A stretch of DNA of 64,000 nucleotides, from positions 682,001-746,000 of the forward strand of contig NZ_LR594036.1 of assembly GCF_901542335.1 (NCBI RefSeq), given 5' to 3'. Both the position numbers and the translations under genes were made by a program. The stretch comes from Streptococcus porcinus. GTDB lineage: Bacteria > Bacillota > Bacilli > Lactobacillales > Streptococcaceae. The notes beneath the pieces are model-generated. The model was given only the letters and a program-made list of their open reading frames with translations. It ran no database searches and was not told the origin of the DNA. Shown in pieces: positions 26,548-34,814 of this stretch. Position 1 is the first letter of the stretch. The number at the start of each line of letters is the position of its first letter.

Positions 26548-27197
26548 AGGCCAATCAAGAGAGCATTCTTGCCCAAACGGCAGAATGGGTTAAAGCAAAA
26601 CTTGCTGACGAGACTAGTGGTCATGACTGGTGGCACATTGTACGCGTGGTCAACACTACTAAAACCATGGCTGAGATTGAAGGGGCAGATCTTTTTATTT
26701 GTCAAATGGCTGCGCTGTTACATGATATAGCTGATGAGAAGCTCAATGTCGACCCAAAAGCAGCAGACCAAGAAGTTGTAGACTTTTTACAGTCTAAAGC
26801 TCTTAGTGCAGATGAGATTGCGGATATTTTATACATTACACGACATATCTCTTTCAAGGCGGGCAAGGGTCAAAAATTGACATCTCTCTCGGCTAGAATT
26901 GTCCAAGATGCAGACCGACTGGATGCCATCGGTGCCATAGGTATTGCGCGTTGCATGGCCTATTCTGGTCATAAAGGAAGACTGATACACGATCCAGAAA
27001 GACAAGCTCGTACTAACCTAACAGTGGAGCAATACCGCAATGGTCAAGACACGGCTATTATGCACTTTTATGAAAAATTATTACTGCTCAAAGATGATAT
27101 GAATACGGACTTTGGCCGTCAATTAGCCCAGCAAAGGCATCAGTTTCTAGAGTTATACTTAGAAGAATTTTATGCTGAGTGGGATGGGCTGCGCTAG
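26544..27197 (+). CDS. HD-domain metal-dependent phosphohydrolase
   Basis: A 217-residue protein of the YedJ/YpgQ type. The metal ligands H...HD...D are visible as HDWWHIVRV (His), LLHDIADEK (His-Asp) and [11 protein letters not shown] (Asp). Related proteins hydrolyse nucleotides or pyrophosphate; the substrate here is not determined by sequence. GAGGAG precedes the start, which overlaps msrB by 4 bases, and a GNAT gene follows after 19 bases. Confidence 0.82.
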   Translation: MKANQESILAQTAEWVKAKLADETSGHDWWHIVRVVNTTKTMAEIEGADLFICQMAALLHDIADEKLNVDPKAADQEVVDFLQSKALSADEIADILYITRHISFKAGKGQKLTSLSARIVQDADRLDAIGAIGIARCMAYSGHKGRLIHDPERQARTNLTVEQYRNGQDTAIMHFYEKLLLLKDDMNTDFGRQLAQQRHQFLELYLEEFYAEWDGLR

Positions 27198-27216
27198 CCA
27201 CTTAGAAAGGACAGTA

Positions 27217-27678
27217 ATGATACGTTTAGCAGAAAGAAGAGACTTATCAGGCATTGAGAAACTTTTACGTGAGATTTCACAGGTTCACCATGAGATTCGG
27301 CCAGACTTGTTTAAGCCGGCCTCCCAAAAATTTAGTCTGGAAGTTTTGGTAGAGCTTTTAGGAAATCCTCAAAAACCGATTTTTGTTTATGAAGAAGAGG
27401 GAAAGGTACTTGGTCATCTCTTTTTAGAATTTAAAGTTTCTGACAATAGTGTACGCTATCCGAGGAAATCACTTTACATTGAAGATTTGTGTCTTGCACA
27501 AGAAGTTCGCCATCAAGGGATAGGTCAAAAATTGTTACAGTTTGCAGAAAAATATGGTCGTGAGCATGGTGCTTATAATGTCACCTTGAATGTTTGGCAT
27601 GCCAATCAGAATGCTTATCATTTTTATGATAAAGCGGGCTTTACACCTCAGCAAATTCAGATGGAAAAAATTCTCTAA
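27217..27678 (+). CDS. GNAT family N-acetyltransferase
   Basis: A 153-residue acetyltransferase. LCLAQEVRHQGIGQKLLQFA is the acetyl-CoA pyrophosphate loop (Q/RxxGxG/A), and NVWHANQNAYHFYDKAGF is the C-terminal signature. The start at 27217 has AAAGGA upstream; the in-frame ATG at 27172 lies inside the previous gene. Substrate unknown. Confidence 0.85.
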   Translation: MIRLAERRDLSGIEKLLREISQVHHEIRPDLFKPASQKFSLEVLVELLGNPQKPIFVYEEEGKVLGHLFLEFKVSDNSVRYPRKSLYIEDLCLAQEVRHQGIGQKLLQFAEKYGREHGAYNVTLNVWHANQNAYHFYDKAGFTPQQIQMEKIL

Positions 27679-27741
27679 AGTAGCAGTTGATTTCCTGTCT
27701 TTTGAATAGAATGGACGTTAGGATAGAAAGAAGGTGAAGTA

Positions 27742-28917
27742 TTGCCTATATTGAAGGATTATATTATCAAACAGTCTAAAAGATCATTTAAAAGTTTACC
27801 TTTAAATGAGTTGGATATTATTGCCATTAATGAAATTGGTTACCTTTCTTTTGATGATTTGGCAGCAATTAGCATTGATGAGAAGACTGAGGTGAAAATT
27901 AAAGACATCAAAAAAGATAGCCCTATCGATTGCCAAAAAACCATTTATAATTATTTGATTACGAAGGAGAGGTTGGAATTGTTTGAGGCAATCCAAGCTT
28001 CTCAGCGTTTTCAAGATTTGACCTTATCCCATTACGTTAATGAGGTGGATAGCGAATTTGAAAAACAATTTGCTGCTATGGTTTTCACTATAGCGAGTAT
28101 TAATCATGTTCAGATTGTTTTTAGAGGAACAGATGATAGCTTGATTGGCTGGAAAGAAGATTTCAAACTGACTTATATGTCGGAGATACCAGCTCAACGC
28201 TCAGCCATTTCCTATCTTAGATCCTATATTGAACAACACCCTTCTCAGCAGGTTCTGGTAACGGGTCATTCAAAGGGAGGCAATCTAGCTCTGTATGCTT
28301 CTTGTTTTCTCTTACCGCGTTTGCAAGAAAAAATCAAAAAAGTATACGCTTTAGATTCACCAGGCTTAACCGAGGAACTTTTACAGAGGAACTCCTATAA
28401 AGCTATACGTGATCGGCTAGTTCTAATAAGGCCCCAAGAGTCCGTAGTTGGGGTTATGCTCTATTGCGATGTCAAACCTAAGGTCGTTAAAAGTTCAGCT
28501 TATGGTGTTTTGCAACATAAAACTTGTAATTGGCAGGTCGATTTAGAGGGTAAGTTGCTGACAGTACCAAGGCAAACAGAATTAAGTCTCAGTTTGGAGA
28601 AAACTTTTAAAGATTGGACGCAGCAATTGTCAAAACACGATTTAAAATTGGTATGTGATAGTTTTTTTGACACGCTCATTTCTAGTGGCATCACGAGCTT
28701 AAATGCTTTTTCCTTTGATGAAAAATCCTTTCTTACTTTCTTTAACGTTATTAGTTCTCTGCAATCTATTGATCAAGCAAAAAAGATTATCATGCTGAGA
28801 TCCATCCGTCAACTTATCCATGACTATACTGGCTATCGGAAACGAGCAGTGACAGAAAAAATTGAAGCACGTATCAGTCAGTTATTAAAAAAAGGAACAA
28901 AAATAAAGCTTTTGTAA
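27742..28917 (+). CDS. DUF2974 (Mbeg1-like) alpha/beta hydrolase
   Basis: A 391-residue lipase-fold protein. VTGHSKGGNLALYA (about 172-185) is the nucleophile elbow GxSxGG, and the surrounding VFRGTDDSLIGWKED and VYALDSPGLTEE are typical of DUF2974 proteins of Firmicutes. Asp and His partners are less easily placed. No signal peptide. It begins with TTG, with GAAGGTG 6 bases upstream. Substrate unknown. Confidence 0.78.
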   Translation: MPILKDYIIKQSKRSFKSLPLNELDIIAINEIGYLSFDDLAAISIDEKTEVKIKDIKKDSPIDCQKTIYNYLITKERLELFEAIQASQRFQDLTLSHYVNEVDSEFEKQFAAMVFTIASINHVQIVFRGTDDSLIGWKEDFKLTYMSEIPAQRSAISYLRSYIEQHPSQQVLVTGHSKGGNLALYASCFLLPRLQEKIKKVYALDSPGLTEELLQRNSYKAIRDRLVLIRPQESVVGVMLYCDVKPKVVKSSAYGVLQHKTCNWQVDLEGKLLTVPRQTELSLSLEKTFKDWTQQLSKHDLKLVCDSFFDTLISSGITSLNAFSFDEKSFLTFFNVISSLQSIDQAKKIIMLRSIRQLIHDYTGYRKRAVTEKIEARISQLLKKGTKIKLL

Positions 28918-28955
28918 GGGGCATACAGGGGCTTTTTTGCTTCTACGCTTTCTGC

Positions 28956-28986
28956 TTGACCTGCCTCCCAGGGTTAGTGCTATAAT
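28956..28986 (+). promoter_or_regulatory. Promoter of the aldo/keto reductase gene with a 19-bp spacer
   Basis: TTGACC at 28956, 19-bp spacer, extended -10 TGCTATAAT ending at 28986. Such long spacers are typical of MerR-family targets, but I see only a weak dyad here. Confidence 0.45.
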
Positions 28987-29010
28987 AGGGGAAAGAACGG
29001 AGGCAATAGG

Positions 29011-29865
29011 ATGATCGAAACTTTTAAAATGAGTGATGGCAATCGTATTCCAAGTGTGGGGGTTGGAACATGGCTGATAAGTGATGAAAAGGCAGAAGTC
29101 CTTGTATCGCAAGCTCTGAAACTGGGATATCGTCATATTGATACTGCTCAAGCTTATGGTAATGAAGTTGGTGTCGGGAAGGGGCTCTTTTTATCAGGTC
29201 TTCCCCGAGAAGAGATATTTGTTACTTCTAAAGTGGCTGCTGAGCTGAAAAGCTATCAGGCCGTCGCTGCATCTATTGATGACTCCTTGAATAAACTGGG
29301 ACTTAATGATATTGATTTAATGCTTATCCATAGCCCACAACCTTGGAAGGAGTGGAGGGATAAAGAGAAAAATTTTGATCAGGGTAATCTAGAAGCTTGG
29401 CGAGCTTTGGAAGATGCTCAAAAGGCGGGAAAAGTTAAATCCATCGGTCTCTCAAATTTTTTAAGGGCAGATATTGAAAATATTTTGGAAAATAGTCAGG
29501 TAAAACCAGCGGTTAACCAGATTTTAAGTCATATCGGGAATGTTCCATTTGATTTAATGGAATATTGTGAAAGCCAAGAGATTCTTTTAGAAGCCTATTC
29601 GCCAATCGCTCACGGCCAGGTTTTGAAGGATAAGACCGTCCAAGAATTGGCAGTTAAATATGCTGTCTCGCCAGCTTCTTTATGTCTTAAATATGTTAAT
29701 CAACTTGGCATGGTTGCCTTACCCAAAACTGAAAATCCGGAGCATCTCTTGAGTAATATGAAACTTGATTTTAATATTTCACGACATGATATGGCTTTAC
29801 TGAACAAGATTCGATTTACTGATTACGGAAGATATTCAACTTTTCCAGTTTTCAGTGGCAAATAA
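29011..29865 (+). CDS. Aldo/keto reductase
   Basis: A 284-residue AKR5-like (2,5-diketo-gluconate reductase type) NADPH oxidoreductase with a TIM-barrel fold. The tetrad is visible: Asp in YRHIDTAQAYGNE, Tyr in the same segment, Lys in TSKVAAE and His in LMLIHSPQPW. The cofactor site is LPKTENPEHLLSN. It lies outside the MerR operon downstream but belongs to the same functional theme of carbonyl detoxification. Confidence 0.88.
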   Translation: MIETFKMSDGNRIPSVGVGTWLISDEKAEVLVSQALKLGYRHIDTAQAYGNEVGVGKGLFLSGLPREEIFVTSKVAAELKSYQAVAASIDDSLNKLGLNDIDLMLIHSPQPWKEWRDKEKNFDQGNLEAWRALEDAQKAGKVKSIGLSNFLRADIENILENSQVKPAVNQILSHIGNVPFDLMEYCESQEILLEAYSPIAHGQVLKDKTVQELAVKYAVSPASLCLKYVNQLGMVALPKTENPEHLLSNMKLDFNISRHDMALLNKIRFTDYGRYSTFPVFSGK

Positions 29866-29883
29866 ATAAGAAATGAAGATGAA

Positions 29884-29945
29884 GGAACTGCACCTCACTA
29901 TTGCGGTGCTGTTCCGAATTCTTTATTTCTTTTTATTTTTCCCCT
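29884..29945 (+). terminator. Terminator-like hairpin after the aldo/keto reductase
   Basis: GGAACTGCACC / GGTGCTGTTCC stem (one mismatch) with T-rich sequence downstream. Confidence 0.65.
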
Positions 29946-30287
29946 TTTTAGAGTTTCATCTAAGGAAGGGAAAAGATGTAACTAATAGGGAAGGAAGATA
30001 CATAGCAAAAGTAAAATTAGTAAATAGGTAGATCTAGTTTCTATGGTTGTTGCTAAAAGAATTGACTTTGATTACAAAGTTATTGGGAAATTACCATCTC
30101 AGATTTCAATTGAAACAAGAGGTAGAGTGCTACAGGCTATCGCCACATATGGACTTTTACAGGAGGAATTTATCATAAGGGGAATGGTAGTAGTCACCAG
30201 AAATAGACAAGGTCTGTGGAATTAGGTTTCAGAAATAAAGACTATTTTAAAAAATTCTGAAATATTATTTTAAGTGAGTGTTTTCTC
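29946..30287. other. Intergenic region, possible decayed or very short gene at 30043-30225
   Basis: The only open frame is 60 codons (30043-30225, plus), with no recognisable domain and no good Shine-Dalgarno. I see no transposase motif. It may be a remnant or random. Nothing else is supported here. Confidence 0.3.
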
Positions 30288-30318
30288 TTGACTTGGAGTT
30301 TACTCTAAGGTTTATAAT
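30288..30318 (+). promoter_or_regulatory. MerR-type operator-promoter of the adh-merR operon
   Basis: TTGACT, 19-bp spacer, TATAAT. The spacer holds the dyad CTTGGAGTT / TACTCTAAG (30292-30309, 7 of 9 positions paired). The overlong 19-bp spacer with a central dyad is the hallmark of MerR-family activation by DNA untwisting, and this sequence resembles NmlR/AdhR-type sites. The cognate regulator is the second gene of the operon. Confidence 0.88.
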
Positions 30319-30346
30319 GAAAGAAAGAGAAATGAGGTAATGTAGT

Positions 30347-31387
30347 ATGAAAGCAGCAACGTTTATTGAACCAGGTAAGATGGTTATTACTGAACGTGAG
30401 AAACCATGTATTGAAGCAGGTAGTGATGCTATTATTAAAATTGTCAGAGCTTGTGTGTGTGGCTCGGATTTATGGTGGTATCGGGGTATTTCAGCTCGTG
30501 AATCTGGGACTTATGCAGGCCATGAGGCTATCGGGATTGTAGAAGAAGTCGGCTCAGAGGTTACAACTGTTGCTATTGGTGATTTTGTCGTTGTTCCGTT
30601 CACTCATGGCTGTGGCCGGTGTGCTGCTTGTAAAGCTGGCTTTGATGGCAATTGTACTAATCACGTACCTGGGAAAAATACTGGTTACCAGGCAGAATAT
30701 CTTCGCTATACGAATGCTGATTGGGCTTTGGTTAAAATTCCTGGCCAGCCCTCAGACTATTCTGAAGAGCAACTCAATTCCTTATTAACTTTATCAGATG
30801 TCATGGCTACAGGTTACCATGCAGCAGTAACAGCAGAGGTTAAAAAAGGGGACACTGTGGTCGTTATGGGTGATGGTGCTGTTGGACTCTGTGGTGTTAT
30901 TGCCACCAAGCTTTTAGGGGCAAAGCAAATCATCGTTATGAGTCGCCATAAAGATCGGCAAGCTTTGGCTTTAGAGTTTGGTGCTACTGATATTATTGCT
31001 GAACGTGGTGATGAAGCTGTAGAAAAACTTATGGCACTCACAAATGGTGAAGGTGCAGATGCTATTTTGGAATGTGTTGGCACAGAATTATCAATTGAGA
31101 CAGCCATAAAACTAGGGCGTCCAGGGGCCATTATTGGTCGTGTCGGCGTTCCACAAAAAGAAGTGATGAATACCAACGAGCTCTTTTGGAAGAATATTGG
31201 TTTACGTGGTGGCATAGCTTCTGTAACAACATTTGATAAAGAAATCCTACTACAAGCTGTTTTATCAGGAGAGATTAACCCTGGTAAAGTTTTTACTAAA
31301 AGCTTTTCATTAGATGATATTCAAGCTGCCTACGATGCCATGGATAAACGTGAGGCTATTAAGTCACTGCTTATTGTTAATCAGTAA
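30347..31387 (+). CDS. Zinc-dependent alcohol dehydrogenase
   Basis: A 346-residue MDR-family dehydrogenase. Catalytic zinc ligands are Cys in CVCGSDLWWY and the GHEAIGIVEEVG His-Glu pair; the structural-zinc lobe CGRCAACKAGFDGNC has four Cys. VMGDGAVGLCG binds the nucleotide. In pneumococci and neisseriae the NmlR regulon contains a related AdhC; this protein is the shorter GroES-like type and may reduce or oxidise other aldehydes or alcohols. First gene of the MerR-controlled operon. Confidence 0.87.
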   Translation: MKAATFIEPGKMVITEREKPCIEAGSDAIIKIVRACVCGSDLWWYRGISARESGTYAGHEAIGIVEEVGSEVTTVAIGDFVVVPFTHGCGRCAACKAGFDGNCTNHVPGKNTGYQAEYLRYTNADWALVKIPGQPSDYSEEQLNSLLTLSDVMATGYHAAVTAEVKKGDTVVVMGDGAVGLCGVIATKLLGAKQIIVMSRHKDRQALALEFGATDIIAERGDEAVEKLMALTNGEGADAILECVGTELSIETAIKLGRPGAIIGRVGVPQKEVMNTNELFWKNIGLRGGIASVTTFDKEILLQAVLSGEINPGKVFTKSFSLDDIQAAYDAMDKREAIKSLLIVNQ

Positions 31388-31398
31388 GGGAGGTCACT

Positions 31399-31794
31399 AT
31401 GCATATCAAAAAAGTGAGTGAGCTCACAGGTGTTTCAGCTGATACCATTCGATATTATGAACGAATTGGACTTATTCCAATAATAAGGCGTAGTGAGTCT
31501 GGCATTCGGAACTTTTCCGAACATGATGTCAATGTCTTAGAGTTTGTTCGATTCTTTCGAGGTGCAGGGGTTTCTGTTGAATGTTTAATTGATTATATTA
31601 GTTTGGTAGAGCAAGGTGATGCTACAATTAAAGCACGACTCAGTATTTTACAAGAGGAAAAAGAGGGTTTAGAAGGTCGCATAGACACTTTGCAAAAGGC
31701 TTTGAAACGACTTAATCATAAAATTGAAAACTATCATAATAAGGTAGTTCCACGGGAACACGAATTGTTTGATAAGGATGAAAGCGAGGAATAG
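31399..31794 (+). CDS. MerR-family transcriptional regulator (NmlR/AdhR-like)
   Basis: A 131-residue regulator: winged HTH at 1-70 (KKVSELTGVSADTIRYYERIG), long dimerisation helix at about 80-120, and a C-terminal tail. There is no cysteine in the regulatory half, so direct thiol or metal sensing of the classic NmlR kind (which uses a conserved Cys) is doubtful. GGGAGG precedes the ATG. It is the second gene and would autoregulate the operon through the 30288-30318 site. Confidence 0.88.
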   Translation: MHIKKVSELTGVSADTIRYYERIGLIPIIRRSESGIRNFSEHDVNVLEFVRFFRGAGVSVECLIDYISLVEQGDATIKARLSILQEEKEGLEGRIDTLQKALKRLNHKIENYHNKVVPREHELFDKDESEE

Positions 31795-31796
31795 CG

Positions 31797-32197
31797 ATGT
31801 GTGAAGAAGTGAAAAATGGACTCTTTGCTATAGGCGAAGAAAATCCTTTTGGACAGTTTTTATTGGGCAATCTTTTCTCAATACATTGGCAAAATCTCCT
31901 GATGGAAAAGTATCAGTAGGGAATGTGACTTTTGAGCCTGGATGCCGTAATAATTGGCATGTTCATCTAGATGGGTTCCAAATTCTACTAGTAACAGCAG
32001 GTCAAGGCTGGTATCAAGAAGAAGGTAAGGAAGCACGCGCTTTGAAAGGGGGAGATGTTGTGGTCACTGATAAAGGAATTAAGCACTGGCATGGTGCAAG
32101 TAAAGATTCTTGGTTCTCACACATTGCTATTACCTCAGGTGCCAGTGAATTTTATGAAGCAGTAACAGATCAGCAGTACCAGAGTGTTGAACACTAG
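31797..32197 (+). pseudogene. Cupin-domain protein gene with a single-base frameshift
   Basis: From the ATG at 31797 (GAGGAA upstream) the frame reads MCEEVKNGLFAIGEENPFGQF and then hits a stop near 31910. The frame that carries the rest (FIGQSFLNTLAKSPDGKVS, then the cupin core NVTFEPGCRNNWHVHLDG...) is shifted by one. Adding one T to the five-T run at 31857-31861 restores a continuous cupin of about 133 residues. It is either a real inactivating deletion, a phase-variable tract or a sequence error. The metal-binding His pair HVH and later His are intact. Such cupins often pair with carboxymuconolactone decarboxylase-like proteins, as here. Confidence 0.82.
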
Positions 32198-32211
32198 AAA
32201 GGAGGTCTCCA

Positions 32212-32535
32212 ATGGTGGAAAAAGTGACAGCAGGTCGCGAGATTTTGGGCGAATTTGCTCCTACATTTGCAGAATGTAATGATGATATCTTATTTGGCAA
32301 AATCTGGTCGCGTGAAGCAGAACTATCAGCTAAAATCCGTTCGATAGTAACAGTATCAGCTCTTATTTCGGGTGGTAACTTGGAACAGTTAGATCATCAC
32401 TTACAACGTGCCAAAGACAACGGCGTTACCAAAGAAGAAATGTCAGAGATAATAACTCATATTGCTTTTTATGTTGGTTGGCCAAAAGCTTGGTCTGCTT
32501 TTAACCGTGCTAAAGTTATTTGGTCAGAAACATAG
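32212..32535 (+). CDS. Carboxymuconolactone decarboxylase family protein
   Basis: A 107-residue all-alpha protein with the CMD fold. The segment IVTVSALISGGNLEQLDHH aligns with the alkylhydroperoxidase D-like helix pair, but the CxxC redox motif is replaced, so peroxidase activity of the AhpD type is unlikely. AAGGAGG lies before the ATG. Position in the MerR operon implies a role with quinones or reactive carbonyls (inference). Confidence 0.82.
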   Translation: MVEKVTAGREILGEFAPTFAECNDDILFGKIWSREAELSAKIRSIVTVSALISGGNLEQLDHHLQRAKDNGVTKEEMSEIITHIAFYVGWPKAWSAFNRAKVIWSET

Positions 32536-32577
32536 CATTTAGAGGTCGTTATCACATCTTTTTGAAGGAGGTTTATA

Positions 32578-33564
32578 GTGGAGTATATTAAATTAGGACA
32601 AACAGGTTTAGAAGTATCAAAACTGTGTTTAGGCTGTATGAGTTTTGGAGATGCTAGTAAAGGCTTTCATTCAGGATGGTTATTAGATGAAGAAGCCAGT
32701 CGCAAGATTATCAAGAAGGCCTTGGATATGGGCATCAATTTCTTTGATACGGCAAACACTTACGCTGCAGGAACGAGTGAAGAATATTTGGGACGTGCTA
32801 TTAGAGATTTTGCTGATCGTGAGGAGATTATTATTGCGACAAAACTCTTCTTCGGTGATGGTCAACATGAAGGGCGCAATACCAAGGGTTTGTCTCGTAA
32901 AGCCATTTTTAATCAGGTCAATGCTAGTCTCAAACGTTTAGGTACAGATTATATTGATTTACTCTACATCCATCGTTGGGATTATACTACACCTATTGAG
33001 GAGACCATGTCGGCCTTGAATGATTTAGTGAGGACTGGGAAAGTTCATTATCTGGGGGCATCGGCTATGTATGCTTGGCAATTCCAAAAAGCCCAAAATA
33101 TAGCTGAAAAAAATGGCTGGACCAAGTTCTCCGTGATGCAGAATCATTACAATATGCTATATCGTGAAGATGAGCGTGAGATGATACCTTATTGTCAAGA
33201 TTCAGGTGTAGCCTTGGTTCCTTATAGTCCTCTAGCAGCTGGCCGTGTCGTTCGTGATTGGGATGCGGAGACAGCTAGGAGTAAAACAGATCAGACGGCT
33301 ATGTCAAAATATGATAAGACACAAGAGCAAGATAAAGAAATCGTGAAGCGGGTTGCCCAAGTGGCTGATGCGCGTGGGGTTAGTCGAGCTCAGGTTGCCT
33401 TAGCATGGCTCTGGCAAAAAGGTATTCACTCCCCAATCGTTGGTGTAACGAAAGAAAAATATTTGGATGATTTCATGGGCGCCTTTAACTTAGTATTGAC
33501 ACCAGAGGAAGTAGAGCTTTTGGATGAGAAATACTTACCTCATAAAATTGTCGGCGCCATCTAA
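32578..33564 (+). CDS. Aldo/keto reductase (YghZ/Tas-type)
   Basis: A 328-residue NADPH-dependent reductase. MNFFDTANTYAAGTSEE-type INFFDTANTYA carries the catalytic Asp and Tyr, IIATKLFFGD the Lys, and LLYIHRWDY the His. The C-terminal SPIVGVTKEKYLDD binds cofactor. It starts with GTG behind AAGGAGG. Last gene of the MerR-controlled operon, closed by a perfect palindrome terminator. Confidence 0.88.
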   Translation: MEYIKLGQTGLEVSKLCLGCMSFGDASKGFHSGWLLDEEASRKIIKKALDMGINFFDTANTYAAGTSEEYLGRAIRDFADREEIIIATKLFFGDGQHEGRNTKGLSRKAIFNQVNASLKRLGTDYIDLLYIHRWDYTTPIEETMSALNDLVRTGKVHYLGASAMYAWQFQKAQNIAEKNGWTKFSVMQNHYNMLYREDEREMIPYCQDSGVALVPYSPLAAGRVVRDWDAETARSKTDQTAMSKYDKTQEQDKEIVKRVAQVADARGVSRAQVALAWLWQKGIHSPIVGVTKEKYLDDFMGAFNLVLTPEEVELLDEKYLPHKIVGAI

Positions 33565-33572
33565 TAATCACT

Positions 33573-33600
33573 AGTCTTGCAGATCTGCAAGACTTTTTTT
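33573..33600 (+). terminator. Terminator of the MerR-controlled operon
   Basis: Perfect 22-base palindrome 33573-33594 (AGTCTTGCAGA and its complement), followed by a T run. Confidence 0.93.
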
Positions 33601-33604
33601 ACAT

Positions 33605-33633
33605 TTTACAATCTTTAGTAAAAGTTTTATAAT
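33605..33633 (+). promoter_or_regulatory. Promoter of the YeiH-type gene
   Basis: TTTACA, 17-bp spacer, TATAAT; short leader with AAAGGAGG. Confidence 0.65.
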
Positions 33634-33655
33634 AGTCTGCAGAAAAGGAGGCTCT

Positions 33656-34675
33656 ATGTTATCAATCCAAAAGAAGATTCCAGGTATTCTCATCTGTTTG
33701 GCGATTGCTGTTCCGGCTTGGATCTTAGGTCAAGTTCTGCCTATTATTGGTGGTCCTGTTTTTGGGATTTTGTTAGGTATGTTTCTAGCTTTCTTTTACC
33801 ACAATCGTGAGAAAGGACAAGTTGGGATAGCCTTTACCTCCAAATATATTTTACAAATAGCGGTGGTTCTTTTAGGTTTTGGACTTAATTTGACACAAGT
33901 TGTGAAAGTTGGTCTTTCTTCTTTACCTATTATTATTTCAACTATCGTGACAGCATTACTTGTTGCTTTTTTCTTACAAAAAGCTTTAAAGATCGATGTC
34001 CATACAGCAACTTTGGTTGGGGTTGGTTCATCTATTTGTGGTGGTTCAGCTATTGCTGCAACAGCACCAGTGATTGGTGCTAAAGATGATGAGATTGCAA
34101 AGGCTATCTCTGTTATTTTTCTTTTTAACATCATTGCTGCTTTGCTCTTTCCGAGTTTAGGGCAACTGATAGGCTTGTCCAATCATGGCTTTGCGCTCTT
34201 TGCTGGTACAGCTGTTAATGATACATCGTCAGTTACAGCAACTGCAGCTTCATGGGATGCTTTGCACCAGGCTAATACTTTAGATGAAGCAACCATTGTT
34301 AAATTAACGCGGACATTAGCTATAATTCCTATCACTCTAGGCTTAGCTTCCTATAATCTTAGAAAAGAGAAACACTCACAGGCTCAGAAGAATTTTAGTT
34401 GGAAAAAAGCATTTCCAACCTTTGTTCTCTTCTTTTTAATTGCTTCGTTAATTACAACTCTGGTATCAGCTTTGGGTATTCATCTAGTTTTATTTGAAGG
34501 CCTAAAAACACTCTCAAAATTTTTCATTGTCATGGCTATGGTAGCTATTGGTCTCAATACTAATTTGGTTAAATTAGTTAAAAGTGGTGGGAAAGCTATT
34601 ACCTTGGGGGCTATCTGTTGGATTGCTATTACTATTGTGAGCCTTCTTATGCAGATTTTATTGGGAGTTTGGTAG
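33656..34675 (+). CDS. YeiH/UPF0324 family putative sulfate exporter
   Basis: A 339-residue membrane protein with about ten hydrophobic helices. [20 protein letters not shown] (about 122-141) is the family signature, repeated in weaker form around [19 protein letters not shown]0324 proteins are predicted anion or sulfonate exporters; the substrate is not proven. AAAGGAGG precedes the ATG. Single-gene unit between terminators. Confidence 0.85.
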   Translation: MLSIQKKIPGILICLAIAVPAWILGQVLPIIGGPVFGILLGMFLAFFYHNREKGQVGIAFTSKYILQIAVVLLGFGLNLTQVVKVGLSSLPIIISTIVTALLVAFFLQKALKIDVHTATLVGVGSSICGGSAIAATAPVIGAKDDEIAKAISVIFLFNIIAALLFPSLGQLIGLSNHGFALFAGTAVNDTSSVTATAASWDALHQANTLDEATIVKLTRTLAIIPITLGLASYNLRKEKHSQAQKNFSWKKAFPTFVLFFLIASLITTLVSALGIHLVLFEGLKTLSKFFIVMAMVAIGLNTNLVKLVKSGGKAITLGAICWIAITIVSLLMQILLGVW

Positions 34676-34682
34676 TTCAAAC

Positions 34683-34710
34683 TAGTCATTGAAAAATGGC
34701 TGATTTTTTA
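34683..34710 (+). terminator. Terminator after the YeiH-type gene
   Basis: AGTCATT / AATGGCT stem (one G-T pair), then ATTTTTT. Confidence 0.7.
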
Positions 34711-34814
34711 GATATACTCTTATTTGGTGAGCTCATGCCAAGACTTGCAGGAGCTATGAACTTTTGATAGTCTATTAATGTATAGAAAGATTTTATATGA
34801 AGGAGGTGGGTCTG

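Noticed and set aside
29884..29925. Insertion-sequence end at the GGAACTGCACC hairpin
   Set aside because: It resembles some IS ends, but there is no second end and no transposase, so terminator is simpler.
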